From the NCBI GenBank assembly GCA_002409965.1, contig DHON01000095.1:13687-77686 (forward strand): DNA of 64,000 nt. Reading direction: 5' to 3'. This DNA is from Firmicutes bacterium UBA5389 (GTDB lineage: Bacteria > Bacillota > DTU025). Shown one piece after another: positions 16,833 through 25,119 of this stretch. The position numbers and the translations under genes are program-made. The notes below the pieces were generated by a model. It had not been told where the DNA came from. It worked only from the letters and a program-made list of their open reading frames with translations, and did no database searches. Position 1 is the stretch's first letter. Each line of letters opens with the position of its first letter.

Positions 16833-17400
16833 ACGCGACTGTCCGCAACGGATGTATACGGCTGTAAGCTGGCGAGTTGCTGTTAACGGCGGCTTTAGCT
16901 GGCCTTTAGGACTCGTCAGTTTTCGCAGCGCTTTTGTCTCTATGTGCCGCGAATCGCGGCAATGGCTGATGCATTAGCGGGTGTATGACCGCATAAACCC
17001 GGACGGCCGGAAAATCGAAGGCCTGCGGCGGAGTGGACTGGATCCCAAGGCCAATCATATGGGCATACGTTCCATGTTTTGACGTGTCATGCTAGGTAAA
17101 ATGGGGTTTCCCGCCATGTCCACTCCGCTCCGTTCGCTCGATGAGTCTATACGTGCGGTTATGCATCAACCATCGCCTCAAAACCTTGCGGATAGGCGAA
17201 AATCCGCCTCGAAACGATGCAGATAGTTGTTCGCGTGTTGCCCGCTGTCGGGGGAAGAATCTTGCCGGGACCTTGGAGGTTCGCCCGTCTCTAGTCGTCA
17301 TGCCTCTCGAGATTAGCCGCGTAGCGTCCCCTGCTGCCCGTCCGCCCAATACTGGAAAGAAGACTTTGACGGATCCCTGGTCGAGGGGGGCCGCCGGATG
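16833..17400. other. Long spacer without recognisable gene
   Basis: About 570 bases between the kinase relic and the hydrolase gene. Only short frames are present. One small hairpin, GCGGAT-N8-ATCCGC, lies at 17188-17207. It may contain further decayed sequence of the old sugar operon, but I cannot align any of it. Confidence 0.4.
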
Positions 17401-17425
17401 ATACACACGCCTGAACGTGTATAAT
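17401..17425 (+). promoter_or_regulatory. Possible -10 and inverted repeat before the hydrolase
   Basis: TATAAT at 17420-17425 is 35 bases before the hydrolase start and overlaps the repeat ATACAC-N10-GTGTAT (17401-17422). No convincing -35 is visible at 16-18 bases. Confidence 0.35.
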
Positions 17426-17460
17426 AGGCCTGAAGGACATGAGCCTGAAGGAGGCGGACG

Positions 17461-18036
17461 ATGATGGTGAACAGTATGCTCACGCTGCGTGCAGAGGCTT
17501 CGACTGTGGTATCCGTCGATTGCCAGCAGAAGATACTCTCGATTGTGTCTGATTCAGATACCTTGGTGCCCCGAGCCGCGAAGTTCGTGCAGGCGGCGCG
17601 TATTCTGGGCGTGCCGGTGGTCAGGGTGGAGCAGAATCCATCGCGGTTGGGGCCCACCGTGCCGCAGCTCGCGGAGGCCATGGGCGAGGTAGAACCCATC
17701 GGCAAGATGACCTTCAGCCTCTTTCGCACGGCCGAAACGGAAAAGGCGGTGAAGACCGCCGCCGCAGGTCGCGGTAAGCAGCTTGTGCTGTTCGGCGTGG
17801 AAGCTCACGTGTGTGTGCTGCAGAGCGCGCTCGATGCCCTATCTCTTGGATATGACGTGTTTGTGCTGGCGGATCTGTGCTCATCGGTGAAGCCTGCCGA
17901 CTGGGATTTCGCGATGCGCCGGATGTGCCAGGCCGGGGTGGTCGTCACTACCGCCCAGACCGCTGGGTTCGAGCTGCTGAGTTCGGCGGACAACCCCTGC
18001 TTCAAGGAGGCGCAGTCCTATCTCAAACAGCTATAG
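17461..18036 (+). CDS. Isochorismatase-family cysteine hydrolase
   Basis: A 191-residue protein of the isochorismatase-like superfamily. The catalytic triad is visible: Asp in VVSVDCQQK, Lys in IGKMTFSLF and Cys in GVEAHVCVLQSA. It resembles the short YcaC/ISOC-type members that hydrolyse amides or related bonds; substrate unknown. ATG follows AAGGAGG by 6 bases. It is convergent with the H4MPT cluster, its stop overlapping that of fdhD by 6 bases. Confidence 0.83.
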   Translation: MMVNSMLTLRAEASTVVSVDCQQKILSIVSDSDTLVPRAAKFVQAARILGVPVVRVEQNPSRLGPTVPQLAEAMGEVEPIGKMTFSLFRTAETEKAVKTAAAGRGKQLVLFGVEAHVCVLQSALDALSLGYDVFVLADLCSSVKPADWDFAMRRMCQAGVVVTTAQTAGFELLSSADNPCFKEAQSYLKQL

Positions 18037-18846
18037 CTTGCGACCGGAATATACGTTGAAACGCCCATCGCGGGCGAAACCCACCAGGGTGAGGCCAAAG
18101 TAGGTCGCCATGTCGATAGCCTGATCGGTGGGGGCGGATGGGGATATGAGCAGGCGAACGCCGAGCCGAGCTGCCTTGGCGACCGTCTTGCCAAACACCC
18201 TCCCACTTGTGGCCAGCATCGTCCGCTCCGCGTTCGAGGCGTGCAGGAGGCAGTAGCCTATCACCTTGTCGATGGCGTTGTGCCTGCCTATGTCCTCCCT
18301 GAACACGATCAACCCAGACTCGCCCGCGAGCGCCGCCGAATGGGCGCCGCCGGTGCGCCGAAACAGGCCTGAGCGCTCGCGTATCACCGCCATTAGCTCG
18401 TCCACGCGCTCCGGGCTGACCGCGAATCCACGCGTCTCGGGCTTCAGCGCGGACCCGGGTTCGAGTCCCGGTTCCGGCTTCGCTCCGGGTCGCGGCAATG
18501 ATTGCAGCACGGACGATGACCTGACGTCAATGCAGACCGCGCCATGTGCCTTCAAGTCCAGGTCGATCCGGTCGATGTCCATCGGACCGCGTATCATGCC
18601 CTCACAATACAGATGCCCCGCAGCCAGCTCGTCCAGGAACTCAGGCGTAGCGGGCATCGCGGCCGCCGTGCGGCCGTTGAGACGGATCGTCGCCGAGACC
18701 TCCCGAACCACCACGTCTTCGTCGTCAGCCCATTCTCCTCGCACGTACTTGGCTATCTCCACACGCCGGGTTGCCTGCTTACGCCCAGCCGCGTCCGCGC
18801 GCCCAGTTTCCGTACGCCCCGCTACCTCGGGCGCAATGAGACGCAT
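18031..18846 (-). CDS. fdhD: FdhD-family sulfur-transfer protein, lacking the CxxC loop
   Basis: A 271-residue FdhD homologue. FdhD delivers sulfur to the molybdenum or tungsten cofactor of formate dehydrogenases. Conserved parts are FLDELAAGHLYCEG, FRRTGGAHSAAL, FREDIGRHNAIDKVIGYCLL and LATSGRVFGKTVAKAARLGVRLLISPSAPTDQA. The CGxCG motif normally found just before the TGGxH segment is absent; a Pro/Glu-rich repeat (KPEPGLEPGSALKPE) stands there. ATG at 18846 is chosen because the family starts there; the frame extends upstream inside the CitG-like gene. Last gene of the cluster; it may mature FwdB. Confidence 0.85.
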   Translation of the reverse strand: MRLIAPEVAGRTETGRADAAGRKQATRRVEIAKYVRGEWADDEDVVVREVSATIRLNGRTAAAMPATPEFLDELAAGHLYCEGMIRGPMDIDRIDLDLKAHGAVCIDVRSSSVLQSLPRPGAKPEPGLEPGSALKPETRGFAVSPERVDELMAVIRERSGLFRRTGGAHSAALAGESGLIVFREDIGRHNAIDKVIGYCLLHASNAERTMLATSGRVFGKTVAKAARLGVRLLISPSAPTDQAIDMATYFGLTLVGFARDGRFNVYSGRKL

Positions 18847-19718
18847 TCTCGATCCCCGCCTTTCTTCAGAAGCAACTCGCACCCATGCTCCACGAACAAG
18901 ACGAAAAGGGCCGCTGCGATCAGGTCTGCAGTTGTTCCGGGATTGCGCCGGTTGGCATCGGCTCGCAGGTAGGAATCGAGTGTCTCCAAGGCCCCGCTCC
19001 ACCCCAACGACCCGGGCGGCCCCGAGCGGATGGCCCGCACCGCAAGTCGCGAAGCCTCCTGCGCCGTCTCCTGCCCAACCTTCCTGGCGATCAAGGTATC
19101 GGGCACTTGCGCAAGCACAGCCAGAAAAGCCTGAACAACGGCGATCTGCCACGACTCGCAGTTTGCCACGCATTCCAGCAGAGCAGGGTACGCGAGCTCG
19201 AACGTGAGCTCGTAGCAGCTGCAATATTCTGAGGCCACACTGTCGCGGGATTTGGCAACGTCCATTGCTTCGAGCAGTGTGATTGTGGGCTCGCCCGAAA
19301 CGTCGTGCTCGGCGATGCGGCCCAACCCTCCTGGATGCGTTTCGCGTATGGCCGTATAGGCCAGCGAGGAGTCGCGAATGGTGAGGCCGTCAAGCACCCG
19401 CCGCAGCCGCTCCCGCAAGTCCCCGGGCTCCCGCCGCACCGCAGCCTTGGCCAAGGGGGCGAGCAGGAGAATGATTCCCAGGTTGGTATTGGCAGTCACG
19501 AACCTGCTCGTCGCGCGCCTGGCGCCCAGGATCAACTCACCCACGGAAAGCTCACGGGCGCGGGCAAACACAGGCGCAACCGCCCAAGCGCTCACAAGGA
19601 AGTCTTCGCACACGGTGTCGGCAAAATCGTGATCGCGGTTCACATTTCCCGGCTTGGGCGCCATCACCTCAACGATGCAGGCGAGTTCAACCGCTCGGGC
19701 TACATCCTCCGGGGTCAT
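18822..19718 (-). CDS. CitG/MdcB-like triphosphoribosyl-dephospho-CoA synthase family protein
   Basis: A 298-residue protein of the CitG family. Typical segments are ACIVEVMAPKPGNVNRDHDF near the N-terminus and TANTNLGIILLLAPLAKA. CitG makes the prosthetic-group precursor of citrate lyase, but a subfamily without citrate lyase is found in H4MPT gene clusters of methanogens and methylotrophs, where its job is unproved. The ATG overlaps the stop of the RimK-like gene (ATGA); GGGGGG lies upstream. No citrate or malonate genes are near, so a role tied to H4MPT or methanofuran is more likely. Confidence 0.78.
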   Translation of the reverse strand: MTPEDVARAVELACIVEVMAPKPGNVNRDHDFADTVCEDFLVSAWAVAPVFARARELSVGELILGARRATSRFVTANTNLGIILLLAPLAKAAVRREPGDLRERLRRVLDGLTIRDSSLAYTAIRETHPGGLGRIAEHDVSGEPTITLLEAMDVAKSRDSVASEYCSCYELTFELAYPALLECVANCESWQIAVVQAFLAVLAQVPDTLIARKVGQETAQEASRLAVRAIRSGPPGSLGWSGALETLDSYLRADANRRNPGTTADLIAAALFVLFVEHGCELLLKKGGDRECVSLRPR

Positions 19719-20665
19719 TCGCCTGATTTCCCCCCTTGAGCCATTATGAAGGAGACCACTTCCTCCGCGATGCTGAACGGGCACACCTGCTGAAGGCCTT
19801 GCCAGCCCGGGATCCCGTTCACCTCTATGACAAACAGCTCGCCGTCTTCCGAAAGCATCAGGTCGACGCCTGCGTAGGGCGCGCCGATGACCCTTGCCGC
19901 GCGAATCGCAAGATCCTCCGCCTCAGGGCTCAGCTCGATCCATCGCGCCGTTGCGCCCTGCGCTACGTTGGTCTTCCATGATTCCCCAATGCGTTCCATG
20001 GCGGCCAAAACCCGGTCGCCCAGGACGAACGCGCGAATGTCCCGATTGGCATGCGGGATGAATCTCTGCAGGTAGAACACGTAATTGCCCATCTCCAGCG
20101 CTTGGAAGACCCGGTAAGCTATGTCGGCACTCTCTACCCTCACCATGCCTCGTCCCAGCGAGCCGAAGAGCGGTTTGACCACCACATCCCCGCCCAACTC
20201 TTCAAAGGCGTCCGTTGCGGCCTGTCGATCCTCAACCACAATCGTGGGCGGCGTAGGCAGGCCCGCAGCCGCCAGCAGGGCCGAGGTGTAGTATTTGTCC
20301 ACCGTGGTTTCGATGACTCTCGCGGGATTGAACACCCAGACGCCGCCGAGTTCAACCATGCGGAGAACGTTCATCCTGAAGATAATCTGTTCCAGCGAAC
20401 CTGCGGGAATGGATCTGACTACAACAACGTCGAAATCGTCCAGCCCGCGCTGGATCGGAGTCGTCGGACCAATCGGCCTCAGGCGGACGTTGGTCGCCGG
20501 TCCCAGTCCAATCGGCCTCCTTGGGGCGTCGACCGTTCCCATTCCGCAAGCGGCCACCACCTCGGTGATCTCGCGGCGGGCCACATCAGCGCCGCGCGCG
20601 GCGAATGCAGAAGCCAGTTCCTGATAGTACCAGCTGTCCTCGGTGGCCAGAACGCATACTCTCAC
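19715..20665 (-). CDS. RimK-like ATP-grasp ligase of the H4MPT cluster
   Basis: A 316-residue ATP-grasp protein. DVVVKPLFGSLGRGM is the ATP-binding lysine/glycine loop and FVIEVNGIPGWQGLQ the metal-binding end. RimK-like ligases add glutamate to acceptors; archaeal relatives add it to H4MPT or F420, and homologues occur in bacterial H4MPT clusters. Such a role is an inference. GTG start overlaps the mch stop (GTGA). An insertion around residues 40-75 contains two copies of an RPIG-type repeat encoded by a duplicated CCAATCGGCCT. Confidence 0.82.
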   Translation of the reverse strand: MRVCVLATEDSWYYQELASAFAARGADVARREITEVVAACGMGTVDAPRRPIGLGPATNVRLRPIGPTTPIQRGLDDFDVVVVRSIPAGSLEQIIFRMNVLRMVELGGVWVFNPARVIETTVDKYYTSALLAAAGLPTPPTIVVEDRQAATDAFEELGGDVVVKPLFGSLGRGMVRVESADIAYRVFQALEMGNYVFYLQRFIPHANRDIRAFVLGDRVLAAMERIGESWKTNVAQGATARWIELSPEAEDLAIRAARVIGAPYAGVDLMLSEDGELFVIEVNGIPGWQGLQQVCPFSIAEEVVSFIMAQGGKSGE

Positions 20666-21711
20666 GATGAATGCACTCCCATCGTCTCAAAGCACTTCTT
20701 GAAACACATTTGCAGCATGGCGAGTGATGGCTCTCCGGCCTGCAGCACACCGCCTGTCGCAACGTTTGTAACGACTATTTGGGCTGGACTGAACATCAGC
20801 GGGTCGATGTCTCCGAATCTGCCGCACGAATCGAGCAGATGAAGAAAGGGCGTCCCGAAGGACGGCGATGAGCTCCAGGGAACACGCCCAAGGACTGAGT
20901 CGATCTCCCGATCCCGGTCGCGAAGCGTCAGCTGACACTGCCCAGCGGCGGCAATCGCATCGTTGGCCAGGCCCATCGCGAGCCTGTCATCACGGGTACC
21001 ATCACAAACATCATCCCGAACGCCATTGCCAATATCGCCGCGAACCAGAGGGACCAGTGCGCACACCCCCGATGCCGACTCCACCTGGCTCACATCGTAT
21101 CCGAGGTGCAGGAGCTTGTGGAGCGCCACCTCAACCACTCGCGCAGCAATCTGAACCAACCCTGCCCTGCTCGCGGTGGGTGCCAGGAGAAGCCAGAGGC
21201 TGCTTGGCGGAAGGTTGCACGCCGAAGCGATCCGGCTGATGGTCTCCTGAGACGGAGACTGCCGTCCTTCCAGCACCAAAACCCCCACATCGGCTTCCTC
21301 TGCATGGTCGAGCAGGCGAGCCGGACCGCCTGCGCCTGCGCCTGCGTCTGCGGCAAGGAGTTGGGCTGGCCCCGAGCCCATGACAACGCCGCCCTCGACC
21401 GGAATTGTCCAGCCTGCATACTGCGAGCCCAAGCAGGCAAGGGCGGGCATCTGCACCTCTACCCTCACCCCGGGAAGCCGCACGCCATCCAGAGAAACCC
21501 AGGCGAGCTCGGCCCGGCCAAGGCCCCCAAGGCATGCCTCCGCCAGCAAAAGCCCGGCCTCAGCGCTCCCCGGGCACCACGCCCCCATGTCCACCAGATT
21601 GGCGCATCCAGGAGGCGACATAGCATGTACGCCCAGGTATCCGCGGGAAGCCAGGATTCTGCCTACAATCGCCCGGGCGCTCTCATTCAGGCAGTGTTCT
21701 CGCTTTGGCAA
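20662..21711 (-). CDS. mch: Methenyl-tetrahydromethanopterin cyclohydrolase
   Basis: A 349-residue Mch. It interconverts methenyl-H4MPT and 5-formyl-H4MPT in the cytoplasm. Family motifs are ACLGGLGRAEL, ACLGSQYAGW, SGPAQLLA, LLAPTASRAGLVQIAARVVEVALHKLLHLGYDV, and FSPAQIVVTNVATG. Length exceeds the usual ~320 because of a Gly/Ala insert (ADAGAGAGGPA, from a GCCTGC hexamer run) and an Asp/Arg-rich insert (about residues 230-245). TTG at 21711 has AGGGAGAG upstream and overlaps fwdC by 25 bases. It links the C1 unit of a methylene-H4MPT dehydrogenase, not in this window, to Ftr and Fwd. Confidence 0.93.
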   Translation of the reverse strand: MPKREHCLNESARAIVGRILASRGYLGVHAMSPPGCANLVDMGAWCPGSAEAGLLLAEACLGGLGRAELAWVSLDGVRLPGVRVEVQMPALACLGSQYAGWTIPVEGGVVMGSGPAQLLAADAGAGAGGPARLLDHAEEADVGVLVLEGRQSPSQETISRIASACNLPPSSLWLLLAPTASRAGLVQIAARVVEVALHKLLHLGYDVSQVESASGVCALVPLVRGDIGNGVRDDVCDGTRDDRLAMGLANDAIAAAGQCQLTLRDRDREIDSVLGRVPWSSSPSFGTPFLHLLDSCGRFGDIDPLMFSPAQIVVTNVATGGVLQAGEPSLAMLQMCFKKCFETMGVHSS

Positions 21712-22535
21712 AGCAAGATCTCTCCCTTGCCGCGATCATTGGCGTCTCCCACGTATCGCCTGTAAAGCTCGTCTACGCGCCCGGGTGGAGTCGACCCCCC
21801 CACGCCCATACCCGTCACGCCCACGCGCCTCAGGTGTTCGCCGAGAACCCTGAGGAAGACAGGACGATAGGTACAGCTGTACACGAATGTCGGCAGTAAC
21901 TGCAGATCTCCGATGCAGACCATGACGCCGTCCGCCATCCCGGCGCCGGCGCGCCGGCCTGCGCTGCCCAGTATCGCCAGAATGCCTCCGCGCATCCCAA
22001 CTCCGGCGAAGTCGCTGCAATCGCCCGCAACCACCACAAGCCCGCCCGACATCGATGCGCCCACTTCGTTGCCTGCATCACCATGGATCACGATGCATCC
22101 GCCGCTTGCGCCCTGCTTCTCTCCGGGCAGAGTGGCGCCCGCCAGATTCCCCGCATCTCCGCGAATGCGGATCATTCCCCCGGTCATCTGGGCGCCGGCC
22201 CAATCGTCCACATCGCCCTCCACCTCGATGGTGCCGCCTGCCATTCTCTCTCCGAGATGCATTCCGGCCGGTCCCTTTACGCAGAGGGTCCCCCGGTCCA
22301 TGGCGCACCCCAGATACTTCACTCTCGCAAGATCTCCTTCGACCACAACGCGCCCAGCCTGCGAATCGCCCTTCACGTCGAAGAACTCTCCCAGCTCCAC
22401 ACGGTCCTTTCCGTGCAGAAGGGGAAGCCGTCTGATCTGATCCGCCGACTTGCCCAGAAAACCCGTAGGCGAGATGCATTCCGCCTCAAGCGGCGCAATT
22501 GGCTCTTGCTTCAATGTGAGATGCAGCGATTCCAT
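21687..22535 (-). CDS. fwdC: Formylmethanofuran dehydrogenase subunit C
   Basis: A 282-residue FwdC/FhcC. The C-terminal two thirds are repeated G-x-G-D-x-G-type turns of a right-handed beta-helix, also seen in glutamate synthase (GDVDDWAGAQMTGG, GDAGNLAGA, GDAGNEVGASMSGG). It bridges FwdA and FwdB in the complex. ATG at 22535 follows GAGGAG and begins 2 bases after the Ftr stop; the longer frame upstream lies inside ftr and has no support. Confidence 0.92.
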   Translation of the reverse strand: MESLHLTLKQEPIAPLEAECISPTGFLGKSADQIRRLPLLHGKDRVELGEFFDVKGDSQAGRVVVEGDLARVKYLGCAMDRGTLCVKGPAGMHLGERMAGGTIEVEGDVDDWAGAQMTGGMIRIRGDAGNLAGATLPGEKQGASGGCIVIHGDAGNEVGASMSGGLVVVAGDCSDFAGVGMRGGILAILGSAGRRAGAGMADGVMVCIGDLQLLPTFVYSCTYRPVFLRVLGEHLRRVGVTGMGVGGSTPPGRVDELYRRYVGDANDRGKGEILLCQSENTA

Positions 22536-22537
22536 TG

Positions 22538-23467
22538 TCAGAACTCCTCTTCGCTCAATGTGTCCGAATCGCCCGGCAGTTGCAGCACCTCGTGCAGCTC
22601 CACTTTGTGCGGCCCAACCTTCCCCCCGTGACTGGCCGCGGTGATGCCCGCAACGCCATCTCGGCGGCGGCACGCAGCTCGAATTCCGGCGCGAAGGGCA
22701 TCGCCCACACAGTCGATTCCCAAGCCGCTCACGACAACCTGCACCGCCGCGTGCACCCCATCAGGAAGAGACGATTCCGAGCGACCGCGCAGCGTGGGAC
22801 AGAGCGGCGCGTAGGTCGACACAGGCGCCGACTTGTACCTGGATCCAAGCCGGAAACCACTTCTGAGCATCCCCGAAGGGTAAGGCAGAATCACTCCAGG
22901 CACTCCTGCAACGGCTTCAACGGCGTCATGGCCGGCGGCAAGCACCGCGTCGAGAGCTTCGCCGAAAATGACGAAGTTGGCACCGCCCACCCCAGCGGCA
23001 CAGCCAAAGGCGGCTTCAACCACGAATTCGCCGTCCATTACAGGAATCCGCCAGTAGCGTTTGCCCTCCAGTACGATATCGCTCTGCCAACCATCGCCGA
23101 ATAGCCTGAGGCCGGTCCCCACAGCGATCTGGGTCTCGGACGCGAGCCCGCTGTAGCACGCGCTAGTGGGGCAGCTCATCACGGACTGCTGAATCCTGGC
23201 CACAAGCTGGGCCTCAAGGTTCTCCTGCGTCGAGGCGAAGAACAGGACTGCGACCCCCGGGCGTCCATCGGGCGTGGTCGTATTGAGCGCCGGTCCCTCG
23301 ATGCCTGCTTCGCACTCGCACGCCGCAACCGCCGTGGCGTACCCGGTGAAGTTCATCGCCGCAGCGCAGGCTAGCTCAGGGCTGTCGGCGGTGATTATCA
23401 CCCTGGTTCCCACAAGGTCGTAGGCTTCGGAGGCTGCATCGTCTATCCGTACCCCGTTTATCTGCAT
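22538..23467 (-). CDS. ftr: Formylmethanofuran:H4MPT formyltransferase, copy 1
   Basis: A 309-residue Ftr/FhcD homologue. It moves the formyl group between methanofuran and H4MPT. Conserved stretches: GTRVIITADSPELA, CEAGIEGP, SCPTSACYSGLAS, YWRIPVMDGEFVVEAAFG, GVGGANFVIFGE, GVILPYPSGMLRSG, APLCPTLRG. Located between fwdA and fwdC, the position of fhcD in methylotrophs, so it may be part of the Fwd complex. ATG at 23467 has GAGGTGG 5 bases upstream and overlaps fwdA by 10 bases. Confidence 0.93.
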   Translation of the reverse strand: MQINGVRIDDAASEAYDLVGTRVIITADSPELACAAAMNFTGYATAVAACECEAGIEGPALNTTTPDGRPGVAVLFFASTQENLEAQLVARIQQSVMSCPTSACYSGLASETQIAVGTGLRLFGDGWQSDIVLEGKRYWRIPVMDGEFVVEAAFGCAAGVGGANFVIFGEALDAVLAAGHDAVEAVAGVPGVILPYPSGMLRSGFRLGSRYKSAPVSTYAPLCPTLRGRSESSLPDGVHAAVQVVVSGLGIDCVGDALRAGIRAACRRRDGVAGITAASHGGKVGPHKVELHEVLQLPGDSDTLSEEEF

Positions 23468-25119
23468 GGTACCACCTCGCATGGCTCGAACCGTTCTCGG
23501 TCTATCCTGTAGTTATCGAAGGATATGGTGTAAAGCTGGGCGAATTGCGGCGCCAGCCACGATGCTACATCGTCGCGGGCCGGCAGATCCGGCAGAAGCC
23601 TCCGTCCGAAGCATTCCTGAATCGCCTGGCCGTCCCTGACGACCACTTGGCCGCCTTTTATGACGTAGCGGGGCCGCGAGAACATGGCCTCGCGATCGCT
23701 GCACGGATCGTAGACTGCTATGTCGGCATCGGCCCCCGCGCCGAGGTGGCCCTTGTTGCGCAGCCCGAGACGGGCGGCCGGGCCCGCGCGGGTGATGATG
23801 GCTATCTCCCGGAGAGTGTACTCCCGCGTCAGTTCGAGAAGGCAGCTTGCTTCCAGCGCCTTCTTGTTCACAGTCTTGGCCACTTCCTCGCGGTAGGAAC
23901 GGTCCATGAGCAGCCTGATCACCCACGGATACGCCGTAAAAGGGCCGCCGTTGGGGCTGTCGGTGGTTAGGTATGCCCGCCACGGGTCCTCCAAGAGCAG
24001 GAAAAGCTCGAGTCCGATGAGCCACTGTGTAGCGCCTGCGTAGGTGTTCTTGCTGTAGGCAATAGGCACCACCCCGGACTGCGTCTCCATCTCGATCTCC
24101 TTGTTGGTCCAGCGATCCCGAGTTAGCTTGAGCATGCTGTGCTGAAAGGGCGCGTCCCCCGTCATGGTCACGGCCGGCCCAAACACTACCTGCCCCACAT
24201 CGACTGAGATGTTGGGGTGGGTGTTCACGTAGTCGGCCAGCGCCTGAGCGCCCGAGGCAAACGGGGCGCCTTTCTTGGGCCCATACGCGTTGAACTGGAG
24301 GTGCGTTATGTGAAGCGGACGCCCATCGGCGAGTCGCATGGTTTCCAGAGTTGTTTGGGCGCTGGTGGGCTGGCCCAGGTTATTGCAGTGAAGATGGAGC
24401 GGATGTGGCAGACGCAGTTCCTCGTTCACATCGATCAGGGCGTCGATTATGTGCCTGGGAGTGATCTGGTGGCCGTCGATTTCATCGTCCAGCCCGCCCA
24501 CATTGCCACGCCGTCTCCAGTTCACTCCCCCGCCCGGGTTCACCGCCTTGATGCCATAGCCTCCCGTCGATCCCAGCAGGAACACGACATAGTCTGCAAG
24601 TCTTTCCCTGTCGCCCGCGTCGATCAAGCTGAGCACGAAGTGGTTGTTGCCCATAAGGAGCAGCATACCCGTATCTAGCATGGGGATGTCGTCTAGTTCC
24701 TCGTGAACGTGCCTGGCCTCCATGGGAGGTCCGGCGGCCTCCATAACCGTGGTGTAGCCCATCTCGGCATAACGACGCCCGATGACGAAGGTGGATGGGA
24801 CGATATGCCCCACGCCTCCCCGCATGGATCCGGAGCGCGGCACGGGATCCATGCGATGGTCGCCCGGGCAAAGCGTTCGACCTACATTGATCTTCGGGCC
24901 TGCGATATGCGAGTGAAGATCGACACCCCCCGCCATGACCACCATGCCTCGGGCGTCTATCGCCTCCGCCCGTTGGCCGGTGCCCGCGCCCACGCCGGCA
25001 CCCACGCCGAGCGCGCACTCCCCATCGCAGATCTTGCCGCCGGAGACGTATATGTCGCGGACTTCGCCGTTCACGCCGTTTGCCGGGTCGTACACATTTC
25101 CGCCTACGATGTGAAGCAC
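23458..25119 (-). CDS. fwdA: Formylmethanofuran dehydrogenase subunit A (amidohydrolase)
   Basis: A 553-residue FwdA/FhcA of the amidohydrolase superfamily. It joins formate and methanofuran (or hydrolyses formyl-methanofuran). Metal-site motifs: DLHSH (His69, His71), GIKAVNPGG with the lysine that is carboxylated in relatives, LHLHCNN, LHITHLQF and TTDSPNGGPF with the catalytic Asp. GTG at 25119 follows GGGGGTGAG; it overlaps fwdB by 16 bases. A Gly/Ala/Val repeat (VGAGVGAGTG) is inserted at residues 39-48. The open frame runs far upstream through fwdB and is not coding there. Confidence 0.94.
   Translation of the reverse strand: MLHIVGGNVYDPANGVNGEVRDIYVSGGKICDGECALGVGAGVGAGTGQRAEAIDARGMVVMAGGVDLHSHIAGPKINVGRTLCPGDHRMDPVPRSGSMRGGVGHIVPSTFVIGRRYAEMGYTTVMEAAGPPMEARHVHEELDDIPMLDTGMLLLMGNNHFVLSLIDAGDRERLADYVVFLLGSTGGYGIKAVNPGGGVNWRRRGNVGGLDDEIDGHQITPRHIIDALIDVNEELRLPHPLHLHCNNLGQPTSAQTTLETMRLADGRPLHITHLQFNAYGPKKGAPFASGAQALADYVNTHPNISVDVGQVVFGPAVTMTGDAPFQHSMLKLTRDRWTNKEIEMETQSGVVPIAYSKNTYAGATQWLIGLELFLLLEDPWRAYLTTDSPNGGPFTAYPWVIRLLMDRSYREEVAKTVNKKALEASCLLELTREYTLREIAIITRAGPAARLGLRNKGHLGAGADADIAVYDPCSDREAMFSRPRYVIKGGQVVVRDGQAIQECFGRRLLPDLPARDDVASWLAPQFAQLYTISFDNYRIDRERFEPCEVVPCR

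Noticed and set aside
18847..19224. N-terminal extension of FdhD to 397 residues
   Set aside because: The extra part is the CitG-like gene read in another frame, and FdhD homology begins at 18846.
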